Assembly: GCA_002869925.2 (NCBI GenBank)
Contig: NEWT02000028.1
Location: forward strand, 1-64,000
From: Nitrospira sp. CG24A
GTDB taxonomy: Bacteria; Nitrospirota; Nitrospiria; Nitrospirales; Nitrospiraceae
Reading direction: 5' to 3'
Length of the DNA stretch: 64,000 nucleotides
Part shown: positions 16,997 to 26,859 of the stretch, piece after piece
How the letters are laid out: each line of letters begins with the position of its first letter
Position numbering within the stretch: the stretch's first letter is position 1
Translations under genes and position numbers: made by a program
Notes under the pieces: generated by a model
Told to the model about the DNA's origin: nothing
Seen by the model: the letters and a program-made list of their open reading frames with translations, nothing else
Databases searched by the model: none

Positions 16997-17380
16997 ATGA
17001 TGTGGCACTTATGGCTTGCCGACCTGGTCCTGTGCATTCATGTCGGCTTTGTCTTCTTCGTGATCTTTGGTGGACTACTTGTGCTCAAGTGGCGATGGAT
17101 TGCATGGCTGCACCTGCCGGCTGCTGTCTGGGGCGCGGCCGTCGAATTCACCGGCTGGATCTGCCCACTCACTCCGTTGGAGAATTGGTTGCGCGAACAA
17201 GGTGGAGCGGCCTCCTATCGTTCCGACTTCATCGCACAGTATCTGCTGCCGGTGCTCTACCCTGAGGGCCTGACACACAACGTACAGTTGCTGTTCGGCA
17301 CAGGAGTGGTCGTTCTCAATGCCGCTGTCTATTGGGGGCTCTGGAAAATGCAGATGCGTGGGGTTTCTCGAAATAGGTAG
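16997..17380 (+). CDS. DUF2784 membrane protein
   Basis: A 127-residue protein with about four membrane segments. The pattern LVLCIHVGFVFFVIFGG, then ICPLTPLENWLREQGG, then SDFIAQYLLPVLYPEGL is characteristic of DUF2784. Its function is unknown. Two adjacent ATGs (16997, 17000) are possible starts; neither has a strong ribosome site. A decayed copy of the same gene lies at about 21752-21887, on the other side of the lipid operon. Confidence 0.85.
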   Translation: MMWHLWLADLVLCIHVGFVFFVIFGGLLVLKWRWIAWLHLPAAVWGAAVEFTGWICPLTPLENWLREQGGAASYRSDFIAQYLLPVLYPEGLTHNVQLLFGTGVVVLNAAVYWGLWKMQMRGVSRNR

Positions 17381-18092
17381 GGTACCCGCCTTTAGTCTGT
17401 TCTATCTTTTGGGCCATGCCCTGCACTATCGCTGTTGACAAATACCTGATGCCGCAATAAACTGCGGCCCGTGCTGGTCCTCTGGACATTCTCAGAGAGT
17501 AAGAGGGAACCTGGCGAAAGCCGAAATGCTCGCGAGCCTGAAGACCTTCCAGCATCCGGCATGGGAGAGACAACCTGCGCCGGTTCGACCTGGAAATCTC
17601 GAGGGAGGTCTGTAGGTCTGAGCTGGTTCGGATTCAGTCTCCTCTCTCCGTTCTCGTTCACGACCAATTCTCTTACATGGTTTTGATGTCATCCGTGGGA
17701 GTGGAGGTCGGTTCGAGATACGCATGCGAATTCACGCGCATCTAGACCGTCATCTTTTCCTCTCGGGCTACGCGAAGGATAATTCCCTTTGCCTAACCCG
17801 TCGCAGGAGCAGCCTGTGTATGCCCAGTGAACCTGTCGAGAAAATGGCGAGTTCCGTTATCGGGCCAGAAGCCGGCCCGCCTCAAGATATCCCGACCCAC
17901 GACACCTGTCCGCAGCGAACCATGCGAGTGAGAACGCGCAAACTCGGCATGATCCCGGGTGAATGCCATCTCCACCGCAGGGAGGAGCATGGAGGCCGGT
18001 TGAGATGGATAATTTCTAACATATCAGGAACGCACGAGAGGCCACTCGCGGTGAGCCCTCGTGGCTTACGCTGAGGGCGCAGTGATATCTGT
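17381..18092. other. Long gap before the desaturase operon
   Basis: About 710 bases with several short overlapping frames on both strands (the longest 116 codons, plus strand, ending at 18074). None has a recognisable domain or a convincing start. No tRNA, repeat or terminator is recognised. The last part presumably contains the promoter of the desaturase operon. Confidence 0.5.
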
Positions 18093-19016
18093 ATGAACGG
18101 AATGGCCCAACAGACCGACAGTTCTATCATCGGTAGATCCTGGAAACGGCCTTCTCAGTACTGGGACTGGGATGCCATCCCATTTCTGACCATCCATCTG
18201 ATGTGCCTCTTGGCCTTTCTGACTGGAATTCGTTGGGAATGGGTCATACTGGCCATCGGCAGCTATTATCTGAGAATGGTTGCCGTCACGGCAGGATATC
18301 ACCGCTATTTTTCCCATCGCTCGTATAAGACCAGCAGACTATTCCAGTTTCTCTTGGCGTTCCTCGCGATGACATCTGCACAGAAAGGCGTGTTGTGGTG
18401 GGCTGCTCACCATCGGCACCACCATAAAAACTCAGACCAGGAAGAAGATATTCATTCCCCACTGCAACGAGGATTTTGGTTTTCTCACGTCGGATGGATC
18501 CTGTCGGCTCATTCTGTGCCAACCGACATGAATCTCGTGAAGGACTTTCGTCAATATCCTGAAATCTGCTTCCTGAACCGGTTCTACTTCATCCCGCCAC
18601 TCGTCTACGCGCTGCTGATCTACAGCCTATGGGGCTTTCCTGGCCTCATCTGGGGATTTTTTATTTCAACGACTGCGTTGTATCATTGTACATTCTTCAT
18701 CAATTCCCTTACCCACATGATCGGCCGAGTCAGGTACAAGTCCAACGACGGGAGTAAGAACAGTTTCATTCTTGCCATCCTCTGCTGTGGAGAAGGCTGG
18801 CACAACAATCACCATTACTATCAGTTGGCCGCAAGACAGGGATGGTTTTGGTGGGAAGTGGACCTGTCCTATTACATTTTGTCATTCTTGTCGTGGTTTG
18901 GAATCGTGTGGGACCTCAGAGTGCCTCCCGAACACATCAAAGCCAGAACCATCGCTGCCGAACGTGAAGCCCACATGGGCCAGACTCTGCCAGCTCATAG
19001 TACGGGACCGGAATAA
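18093..19016 (+). CDS. Acyl-CoA/acyl-lipid desaturase (membrane di-iron)
   Basis: A 307-residue membrane desaturase of the stearoyl-CoA delta-9 type. The three histidine boxes are intact: HRYFSH (70-75), HHRHH (106-110) and HNNHH (237-241). Four hydrophobic segments lie between them. It would insert a double bond in a saturated acyl chain; position (delta-9, delta-11 or other) cannot be read from sequence. First gene of a three-gene operon: 48 bases to the cyclopropane-synthase-type gene. Its product would be the substrate for that enzyme. Confidence 0.9.
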   Translation: MNGMAQQTDSSIIGRSWKRPSQYWDWDAIPFLTIHLMCLLAFLTGIRWEWVILAIGSYYLRMVAVTAGYHRYFSHRSYKTSRLFQFLLAFLAMTSAQKGVLWWAAHHRHHHKNSDQEEDIHSPLQRGFWFSHVGWILSAHSVPTDMNLVKDFRQYPEICFLNRFYFIPPLVYALLIYSLWGFPGLIWGFFISTTALYHCTFFINSLTHMIGRVRYKSNDGSKNSFILAILCCGEGWHNNHHYYQLAARQGWFWWEVDLSYYILSFLSWFGIVWDLRVPPEHIKARTIAAEREAHMGQTLPAHSTGPE

Positions 19017-19064
19017 TATTTTCACCGCATAGACCCCCTTGAAGGCAATAAAGATAGGCACGCG

Positions 19065-20174
19065 ATGAGCCACAAGCAGAGTATTCAGCGATTGCTCGAT
19101 AAGGCCCAGATCACAATCAATGGGACTCAGCCTGGAGATATCCAGGTCCATAATGAACAGCTCTACGGTCGTGTCCTGGCCGAGGGATCGTTAGGGCTTG
19201 GCGAGTCATACATGGATGGCTGGTGGGATTCCATCCAGCTGGACGAGTTCTTTGCAAAGGTCCATACCGTCCAGCTCGACAAAGACATCGTCGATAAGCG
19301 CCTCATCGTCAATGCCGTCAAAGCGCGCGTCTTCAATATGCAGAATAAACGACTCTCCAAGAGAGTGGCGCAAGAGCACTACAATTTGGACAATGACTTT
19401 TACGAAAAGATGCTGGACCCGCACATGCAATACACCTGCGCCTATTGGAAGGGGGTACAGACTCTCGAAGAGGCGCAAGAACAGAAGCTGGAGTTGATCT
19501 GCCGGAAGCTGCAGCTCCGCAAGGGCGACCGTATCCTCGAACTCGGGTGCGGATGGGGGGGCTTCGCCCAATATGCAGCCAGCAAGTACGGCTGTTCGGT
19601 GGTGGCCCATAATATTTCCTCGGAGCAAGTTGCCTTTGCCCGCCGATGGTGCGCAGGCCTTCCCGTTGAAGTGGTTCAGGGAGATTATCGGGAAGCAACC
19701 GGCGAATTCGACAAGGTCGCGGCCATCGGTCTGACGGAACACGTGGGATATAAGAATTACCGGACGTTGATGGAAACGGCCCATAGCCGATTGAAACCGC
19801 ACGGCCTCTTCTTGCTCCATACCATCGCGAACAATGCCTCAGTCACCACCTCCGATCCATGGTTTGACAAGTATATTTTCCCCGGTGGCATGCTGCCTTC
19901 TGTGGCCCAGCTCGGTGCCGCAATGGATGGGCTGCTGGTGATGGAGGATTGGCACAATTTCGGACCCGATTATGACAAAACGCTCGTGGCCTGGAAAAAC
20001 AATGTGGACAAACACCGGGATGAGTTTAAGTCGAAGTTCGACGAGCGCTTCCATCGAATGTGGCGCTACTATCTGTTATCCCTCGCAGGGGCATTCCGCG
20101 CTCGGAAGATTCACCTCTGGCAAATTGTGATGTCCAAGCAGGGCGTACTGGGTGGATATGAATCGGTGCGGTAA
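19065..20174 (+). CDS. cfa: Cyclopropane-fatty-acyl-phospholipid synthase-type methyltransferase
   Basis: A 369-residue protein close in length and motifs to E. coli Cfa. The N-terminal lipid-binding part carries EGSLGLGESYMDGWW, then HYNLDNDFYEKMLDP. MQYTCAYWKG holds the conserved C125, LGCGWGGFAQY (160-170) is the SAM site, and LTEHVG holds E225, equivalent to the bicarbonate-binding glutamate of Cfa. It adds a SAM methyl to the double bond of unsaturated phospholipid chains. Known products in the family are cyclopropanes or, where a partner reductase is present, methylene/methyl branches. Five bases separate it from a FAD reductase gene, which argues for the latter here (inference). Confidence 0.9.
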   Translation: MSHKQSIQRLLDKAQITINGTQPGDIQVHNEQLYGRVLAEGSLGLGESYMDGWWDSIQLDEFFAKVHTVQLDKDIVDKRLIVNAVKARVFNMQNKRLSKRVAQEHYNLDNDFYEKMLDPHMQYTCAYWKGVQTLEEAQEQKLELICRKLQLRKGDRILELGCGWGGFAQYAASKYGCSVVAHNISSEQVAFARRWCAGLPVEVVQGDYREATGEFDKVAAIGLTEHVGYKNYRTLMETAHSRLKPHGLFLLHTIANNASVTTSDPWFDKYIFPGGMLPSVAQLGAAMDGLLVMEDWHNFGPDYDKTLVAWKNNVDKHRDEFKSKFDERFHRMWRYYLLSLAGAFRARKIHLWQIVMSKQGVLGGYESVR

Positions 20175-20179
20175 CTGGC

Positions 20180-21523
20180 ATGATCTCGCAGCAGGAATAC
20201 GCCGGCAAACGAGCACGAGCGGTGACAGCCCTTCGCTCGATGAACGTGGCCGATCCGCTCGCGCTTGAAAAAACCACATCCAATCTATTCCGGCAGCGCG
20301 CGCAAGCGCGCGTGCATCGGCTCGACCTGCGAGATTTCAACCATGTGATCCACGTGGATGAACAGGCGCAGCTTGCCGAGGTCGAGGGCTTGACGACCTA
20401 TGAAGAGCTGGTGCGAGAAACACTCCCGTTCCAGCTGATGCCCACCGTCGTGCCCCAACTCAAATCGATCACCATTGGGGGAGCCATCGCCGGCATCGGG
20501 ATCGAATCGTCTTCATTCAAATATGGCTTTGTGCACGAAACAGTGCAGGAACTCGAAATTCTTCTTTCCGATGGACAAGTGGTTGTGGCGACGAACACGA
20601 ATGAGTACAGCGACTTATTTTTCGGTTTCCCCAACTCCTATGGCACGCTGGGGTATGTGTTGAAGCTGAAAGTGAAGCTCATTCCCATCAAGCCATATGT
20701 CAAACTGACACACCACCGATACTCAGACTGGGAACAGTATTTCCGTGAGATCGGGCGATTGTGCAGCGAGCGGTCTGTGGATTTCATCGACGGGGCGATG
20801 TTTCACGACAAGGAACTCTATATCACGACGGGGGAGTTCATCGACCACGCCGAATGGGTCAGCGACTATACCTACCGGCAAATGTACTATCAATCGATCC
20901 AGCACAAAAAAACGGACTATCTCACCGCGCATGACTATCTCTGGCGGTGGGACACCGATTGGTTCTGGTGCTCCAAACAATTTTTCCTGCAGTACTCCGT
21001 GATGCGGTGGCTCTGGGGAAAAGAACGTCTTAATTCCACAACGTATTGGAAGGTCTTGAAGTGGTTCCGTCACTCACGCGCTGCGCAATGGGTGGCCAGG
21101 ACAATGCGGGGGCGGCAAGAAGCCGTAATCCAGGACGTCGAAATCCCGATCGAACATGCGCCTGATTTCGCGCAGTTCTTCCATGAGGAGATTGGAGTCA
21201 AGCCGGTCTGGGTCTGTCCTGTGACTGCCTATGACCCATCTATCTCGTATTCGTTGTATTCCATGAAACCTCACAAGTTGTACGTCAATTTTGGATTCTG
21301 GGACGCGGTCAAGACCGAGCACGAAGAGGGGTATTTCAATAAAGCCATCGAAGCCAAGGTGCGACAGCTCCATGGCCAAAAGTCCCTCTATTCGACTTCG
21401 TTCTACTCCCGAAAAGAATTTGGAGAGTTGTACAACGAAGGAGGCTATCGCCAGCTTAAGATGCGATACGATTCCGCGGGCAAACTCAACAATCTTTATG
21501 AAAAATGTGTATTGAAGAAGTAG
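20180..21523 (+). CDS. FAD-binding oxidoreductase (DWARF1/DHCR24- and TmsA-like), candidate methylene-acyl reductase
   Basis: A 447-residue flavoprotein of the VAO/FAD-binding-4 type. LDLRDFNHVIHVDEQAQLAEVEG and LPFQLMPTVVPQLKSITIGGAIAGIGIESSSFKYG form the FAD domain, with GFVHETV following. The C-terminal half, with SLYSMKPHKLYVNFGFWD, resembles the sterol delta-24 reductase branch. In actinobacteria a member of this branch (TmsA/BfaA) reduces 10-methylene acyl chains made by a Cfa-like enzyme (TmsB/BfaB). The adjacent Cfa-type gene and upstream desaturase suggest the same chemistry here. This is a context-based assignment; other alkene reductions are possible. Confidence 0.75.
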   Translation: MISQQEYAGKRARAVTALRSMNVADPLALEKTTSNLFRQRAQARVHRLDLRDFNHVIHVDEQAQLAEVEGLTTYEELVRETLPFQLMPTVVPQLKSITIGGAIAGIGIESSSFKYGFVHETVQELEILLSDGQVVVATNTNEYSDLFFGFPNSYGTLGYVLKLKVKLIPIKPYVKLTHHRYSDWEQYFREIGRLCSERSVDFIDGAMFHDKELYITTGEFIDHAEWVSDYTYRQMYYQSIQHKKTDYLTAHDYLWRWDTDWFWCSKQFFLQYSVMRWLWGKERLNSTTYWKVLKWFRHSRAAQWVARTMRGRQEAVIQDVEIPIEHAPDFAQFFHEEIGVKPVWVCPVTAYDPSISYSLYSMKPHKLYVNFGFWDAVKTEHEEGYFNKAIEAKVRQLHGQKSLYSTSFYSRKEFGELYNEGGYRQLKMRYDSAGKLNNLYEKCVLKK

Positions 21524-21751
21524 CCTACTTTCACAATCCGGACGAGGCCAGACTGTTGCCAATCAGTGTTGAAACGGCAACGGAGAATCTGATTTTTTAG
21601 ATTGACCCGATAATGGACTTGAGGTCGGCGTGGCAAGAACCGCCGTGCCACTCAACACATCATTGGGTTCGCTGGGTCCATTGAATCGCTCGTATACGGC
21701 CTATCCCCCCCCCCGGACCATCCTCTCGAGTCGGAATGCCGCGCTCTTCAA

Positions 21752-21887
21752 TCAATCTGCCCGCTTACGCCGCTGGAGAATTCGTTGTACGTGCAGGGCG
21801 GCAAGACTGTCTATATCTTCCGACTTCATCGCACCGTATCTACTGCCCGTACTCTACCCTGAGGGCCTAACACGTGAGCTTCAATAG
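21752..21887 (+). pseudogene. Decayed C-terminal fragment of a second DUF2784 gene
   Basis: ICPLTPLENSLYVQGG in one frame is followed, after a frameshift, by SDFIAPYLLPVLYPEGLTRELQ in another. Both match the intact DUF2784 protein at 16997-17380, and the nucleotide sequence is also similar. The N-terminal half is absent. Same orientation as the intact gene. Confidence 0.8.
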
Positions 21888-22089
21888 AAGAAGTTTCTAC
21901 CGTGATCCCTTGTATGACATCGAAGCTGTAAGATAGGCTGTATATCAAGGACTCACAATTGGGCCAGTGTGAGTGACTCTGCTCTCCCCTCCATGTTCTG
22001 GGGAACCTGAGGGGAAACAGAATTGACGTACCGGCTGGGAGTTGATACATGCACAGGCCTACATCTGTGCAATCGTCTGTGAGGATACT
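21888..22089. other. Intergenic region upstream of arsM
   Basis: About 200 bases between the DUF2784 remnant and the arsM start. It presumably carries the promoter for the arsenic operon. I could not see an unambiguous promoter or ArsR-type operator. Confidence 0.4.
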
Positions 22090-23277
22090 GTGACACTAGA
22101 TCAGATTACCCAAAAAGTCAGCGAACGATATGCGCGTGCTGCGTCAACGGGCGAACAGATGTGCTGTCCGACCAGTTACGACATGGCCGAGCTTCAATCC
22201 TTCATCCCGGAAGAAGTGCTGAAGATTTCATACGGCTGCGGGACACCGGCTGGGCTCAAGACCGTCTCCTCTGGGGAAACGGTACTGGATATCGGTTCAG
22301 GCGGCGGCATTGATTGCTTTGAAGCCTCTCGGCTCGTGGGCCCCACTGGCCACGTCATCGGGATCGACATGACCGACACGATGCTGGCCATCGCCCGAAC
22401 GCATGCCCCCGTCGTCGCAGCTAACCTTGGATATGCTTCCTCCAACGTCGAGTTTCGCAAAGGGATGGCAGACGCGATGCCTGTCAGCGATGGTACCGTC
22501 GATCTGATCATCTCCAACTGTGTGATCAATCTGGCGCCGGACAAACACAAGGTTTTCCGAGAAATGTATCGCGTCGCCAAACAGGGAGGGCGATTTACGA
22601 TTTCGGATATCGTGGCCGATCAACCGGTTCCACAATACTTGGTCCAGGACGCTGACAAGTGGGGTGACTGCCTCTCCGGAGCGTTGACACTCACCGGCTA
22701 TATTGCGGGAATGGCGGGGGCCGGCTTCTTAGGCATTCACCTGGTCAAAGCCTCACCCTGGCAGGTCATCGACGGCATCCATTTCTTTTCCGTCACCTTG
22801 ACGGGATATAAGCTTCCCACACGCTCTCCTCAACCGGATATGCAATATGCCACCCTTCGAGGGCCGTTCAGTCGAGTGGTTGATGAACTGGGCACGACTC
22901 ATCTTCGAGGCATTCCTCAGCTGATGACTCCCGACGCTGTGTGTCTGTTGAGCCAGACCTCGTTGGCAGCTCATTTCGTCCTATCCTCCGAGCCTCTCTG
23001 GCTGGATCAAACCGACGACCGATGGACCGCCATATACCCGGCAGACGCTCCATGTACCTGGCAAGGGCACTTTGCCATGCTCGCCGGACCCTTCGTCGAA
23101 GCTGCCGATGACGATCACCATGTGTATCGCCGAGGCGAACCGGTGGAAATCTGTTCGAAGACTCTACACGTAATAGAAACTGACGGCTACGCTCCCCATT
23201 TTGCGATCATTAACCGTGCAGGCCAACATGTCAGCGGTGAGGCCGTCACCTGCGCCCCCAATAGGAGTTGCTGCTGA
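22090..23277 (+). CDS. arsM: Arsenite S-adenosylmethyltransferase with C-terminal extension
   Basis: A 395-residue protein. The first 265 residues have the ArsM layout: CCPTSYD (C25, C26), SYGCGTPAGL (C50), VLDIGSGGGIDCF (SAM site 66-77), GIDMTDTML, ISNCVINLAPDK (C144) and WGDCLSGALT (C194). The cysteines coordinate As(III). A further 130 residues of unknown fold end in a CC pair, which might bind arsenic. The GTG at 22090 with GAGGA four bases upstream is preferred over the TTG at 22042. It lies 80 bases before arsS, the usual partner in arsenosugar synthesis. Confidence 0.85.
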   Translation: MTLDQITQKVSERYARAASTGEQMCCPTSYDMAELQSFIPEEVLKISYGCGTPAGLKTVSSGETVLDIGSGGGIDCFEASRLVGPTGHVIGIDMTDTMLAIARTHAPVVAANLGYASSNVEFRKGMADAMPVSDGTVDLIISNCVINLAPDKHKVFREMYRVAKQGGRFTISDIVADQPVPQYLVQDADKWGDCLSGALTLTGYIAGMAGAGFLGIHLVKASPWQVIDGIHFFSVTLTGYKLPTRSPQPDMQYATLRGPFSRVVDELGTTHLRGIPQLMTPDAVCLLSQTSLAAHFVLSSEPLWLDQTDDRWTAIYPADAPCTWQGHFAMLAGPFVEAADDDHHVYRRGEPVEICSKTLHVIETDGYAPHFAIINRAGQHVSGEAVTCAPNRSCC

Positions 23278-23356
23278 TGCGTGGTGACGCTGAGTCAGGC
23301 AGAAGATCTCGGTGAGTCGGTCTCGAAACGGGCCATGCCATTGTGACTAAAACCCT

Positions 23357-24397
<1,041 letters not shown>

Positions 24398-24408
24398 GAT
24401 TACGGATA

Positions 24409-25542
24409 ATGGAAATTTCGCTGCTGGCCTTCGCCCTCGCTTTTGGTCTCGCCTTCGCAAATGGAACCAACGACGTCTCCAAAGCGATCGCGACTTTAGT
24501 CGGCAGCGAGGTCACCAATTATCGGTCGGCTATCGTTTGGGGAACGGTCTGGACTGTGGTCGGAGCAGGGTTGGCGGCCTATGTCGCAAGTGCGATGATC
24601 AAGACGTTCAGCCATGGCCTCGTCCAAACCGGCACAATCATCGGACCGACCGTCACCTTAGCTGTCTTAACAGGGGCGATTGCGTGGATACTCTTCGCCT
24701 CACGCACAGGCCTCCCTGTTTCAACGACTCACGCGCTCACTGGAGCCATCGTCGGCGCCGGCTTCGTCGCCTTCGCCGGAGAGGGATTGGTCTGGTCCGC
24801 GATCGGAAAAAAGATTGCGCTTCCGTTATTGCTCAGTCCGTTCCTCGCTTTCACGGTCTCACTCCTCATCCATCCCGCTGTTCGCACACTCGCGAAAAAA
24901 TGGGAGGGGGCTTGTCTGTGCGTGATGCCGGCCTCGCGGGCGCTGGTGGCGATCGATACGAATGGCAGCACCAAAACTCTGTTTCAAGCCACGAGTTTGA
25001 GCCAGCCGATCATGGCAATACCGTCGCAATGCGGCCGCGCAGGCTTACAGGGGCTGGTTGTGGGGCTCGATACGATTCACTGGATCTCCAGCGGCCTTGC
25101 GTCGTTTGCCCGCGGTACGAACGATGCCCCGAAAATCGTCGCCATGCTCTTGCTCGGCAGCACGACCGCTGCGTGGCCCAGCATGTCGTCCCAGCTCACC
25201 GCCTTCGGGGGTGTGGCCATTGCGATGGGGCTCGGTAGCTACTTTGGGGGGCTTCGCGTGACCAAAGTCCTCGCTGAGAACGTCACGAAGATGAATCACG
25301 CGGAAGGGCTGTCTGCAAACCTGACGACATCGGCCCTGGTCCTCGCCTCCGGTTCTTTCGGATTGCCGGTCTCGACCACCCATATCAGCAGCTCGGCCAT
25401 TATCGGAATTGGTCTCCTCAAAGGCTGGAAGAGCGTGCGCTGGACAACCGTGCGTGACATGGCCTTAGCTTGGGTGGTGACGTTGCCGGCATCGGCTCTC
25501 CTCGCTGGTATCGCCTACCTCATCCTCACCAGAATTCTGTAG
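24409..25542 (+). CDS. pit: PiT family inorganic phosphate transporter
   Basis: A 377-residue membrane protein with about ten helices in two homologous halves. Both PiT signatures are present: FANGTNDVSKAIATLVGS near residue 15 and FARGTNDAPKIVAMLL in the second half, each followed later by GLPVSTTH. It should import phosphate with a cation; arsenate commonly enters by the same route. It follows arsS closely, so phosphate/arsenate uptake and arsenic methylation may be co-expressed. An in-frame extension upstream of 24409 overlaps arsS and has no homology. Confidence 0.88.
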   Translation: MEISLLAFALAFGLAFANGTNDVSKAIATLVGSEVTNYRSAIVWGTVWTVVGAGLAAYVASAMIKTFSHGLVQTGTIIGPTVTLAVLTGAIAWILFASRTGLPVSTTHALTGAIVGAGFVAFAGEGLVWSAIGKKIALPLLLSPFLAFTVSLLIHPAVRTLAKKWEGACLCVMPASRALVAIDTNGSTKTLFQATSLSQPIMAIPSQCGRAGLQGLVVGLDTIHWISSGLASFARGTNDAPKIVAMLLLGSTTAAWPSMSSQLTAFGGVAIAMGLGSYFGGLRVTKVLAENVTKMNHAEGLSANLTTSALVLASGSFGLPVSTTHISSSAIIGIGLLKGWKSVRWTTVRDMALAWVVTLPASALLAGIAYLILTRIL

Positions 25543-25803
25543 CCGGGGACCTCAAAAATCCGCCTGCGTAATGGAGCGATTACAGCCGTGGCCTTGCTTG
25601 GGGCAGGATCATCCCATCAACAAAAACGAGGAAGAGTTCAGCCGGTTACCTCGCTTTTCCCGACAAACAGGTATCCCTTCATACACACCAAGAGGGCATG
25701 AGAGACCCTCTGCGGATTATCATGATTGCGTCGCGTCTAGGCAGTCTGCTAAGGTGACTTGGTTAGAGATCATTCGCTATCATAACATCGGTTGATGATT
25801 TAT

Positions 25804-26859
25804 ATGGTCTGGGACCCTAAAGATCCTTGGAGCAAGAAAAGCGACCCGCTTGAGGATGCCCTTAGGCAGGCCCAATCGCAGTTTCAGAATCTGCTGCCCT
25901 CATTCAAGAATCTGATGCCCTCGAGCGGTTTCAGAAACGTCGCCTTGGCAGGGCTGGTCATCTTTCTTGCCTGGAATAGTGCCTTTATCGTCGCCCCGGA
26001 TGAGGAGGGCGTCGTCAAGCGATTTGGCACCCCTGTCCGAACCGTGGGACCTGGCCCTCACGCGAAGATCCCCTTTGTCGAAACCGTCCTGCAGCCAAAG
26101 GTCCAAAAACTCCACCGCATCGAGGTCGGCTTCCGCACAGATCGGCAAGGCCGCCAACAGATGCTCGCGCAGGAAGCCTTGATGCTCACCGGCGACATGA
26201 ACATCTTGGCCATCGAATTCATCGTGCAATACAAGATTAAAGAGTCTGCCAACTATCTTTTTAACGTCGCACAAATCGATGAGACGATCGGGAAAGCTGC
26301 CGAGGCCTCTATGCGGGAAGTGGTCGGTAAGGGCAAAATCGACGAGGCGTTGACGACCGGCAAGGCCCAGATCCAGCAAGATACTCAGATACTCCTGCAA
26401 TCGCTTCTCGACCAGTATCAAGGCGGCGTCCAGATCGCCGCTATCCAACTACAGGACGTCAGTCCTCCCGAAGCCGTGGCCGCCGCCTTTAAGGATGTGA
26501 CGAACGCGAAAGAAGATCGAGAGAAACTCATCAACCAGTCTCAGAGCTATCGCAACGACATTCTCCCCAAAGCCCAAGGCGAAGCCGCCCAGGTGGTAAA
26601 CCAGGCCAAGGGCAATGCTCAGGCGCGTGTTGATCGCGCCCAGGGTGAAGCCAACCGGTTTTCGGCAACGTTGAAAGAATATAATCAAGCAAAAGACATC
26701 ATCAGCAAGCGGATCTATATCGAAACCATGGAAGAAATCCTCCCGAACGTCGAGAAAATCATCATTGATGGCAAGGCAGCCGATCGTATGCTTCCGTACC
26801 TTCCGCTCGATCGGCACAAGCCTATGCCCAGCGCCACCAATGAGGATCGGAAATCATGA
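25804..26859 (+). CDS. hflK: FtsH protease modulator HflK
   Basis: A 351-residue SPFH/prohibitin-family protein. One membrane segment at about 43-60 (FRNVALAGLVIFLAWNSAFIV) is followed by the SPFH domain starting APDEEGVVKRFGT and a coiled-coil region. With HflC it forms a periplasmic cage around FtsH that modulates membrane-protein degradation. MVWDPKDPW is the usual N-terminus; ATG 25795 is an alternative. Neither has a ribosome site, but a TATCAT box lies at 25778-25783. The stop overlaps the hflC start by four bases (ATGA). Confidence 0.88.
   Translation: MVWDPKDPWSKKSDPLEDALRQAQSQFQNLLPSFKNLMPSSGFRNVALAGLVIFLAWNSAFIVAPDEEGVVKRFGTPVRTVGPGPHAKIPFVETVLQPKVQKLHRIEVGFRTDRQGRQQMLAQEALMLTGDMNILAIEFIVQYKIKESANYLFNVAQIDETIGKAAEASMREVVGKGKIDEALTTGKAQIQQDTQILLQSLLDQYQGGVQIAAIQLQDVSPPEAVAAAFKDVTNAKEDREKLINQSQSYRNDILPKAQGEAAQVVNQAKGNAQARVDRAQGEANRFSATLKEYNQAKDIISKRIYIETMEEILPNVEKIIIDGKAADRMLPYLPLDRHKPMPSATNEDRKS

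Noticed and set aside
17700-17745. tRNA-like T-arm (GGTTCGAGA)
   Set aside because: No acceptor stem, anticodon arm or CCA-side pairing can be built around it. No tRNA was found anywhere in the window.
17724-18074. 116-codon plus-strand frame upstream of the desaturase
   Set aside because: No ribosome site, no domain, Arg/Ser-rich composition unlike neighbouring genes. Listed as unexplained gap instead.
20180-21523. Sterol delta-24 reductase
   Set aside because: The flavoprotein resembles that branch, but there are no sterol or hopanoid genes nearby. Adjacency to a Cfa-type gene favours an acyl-chain reductase.
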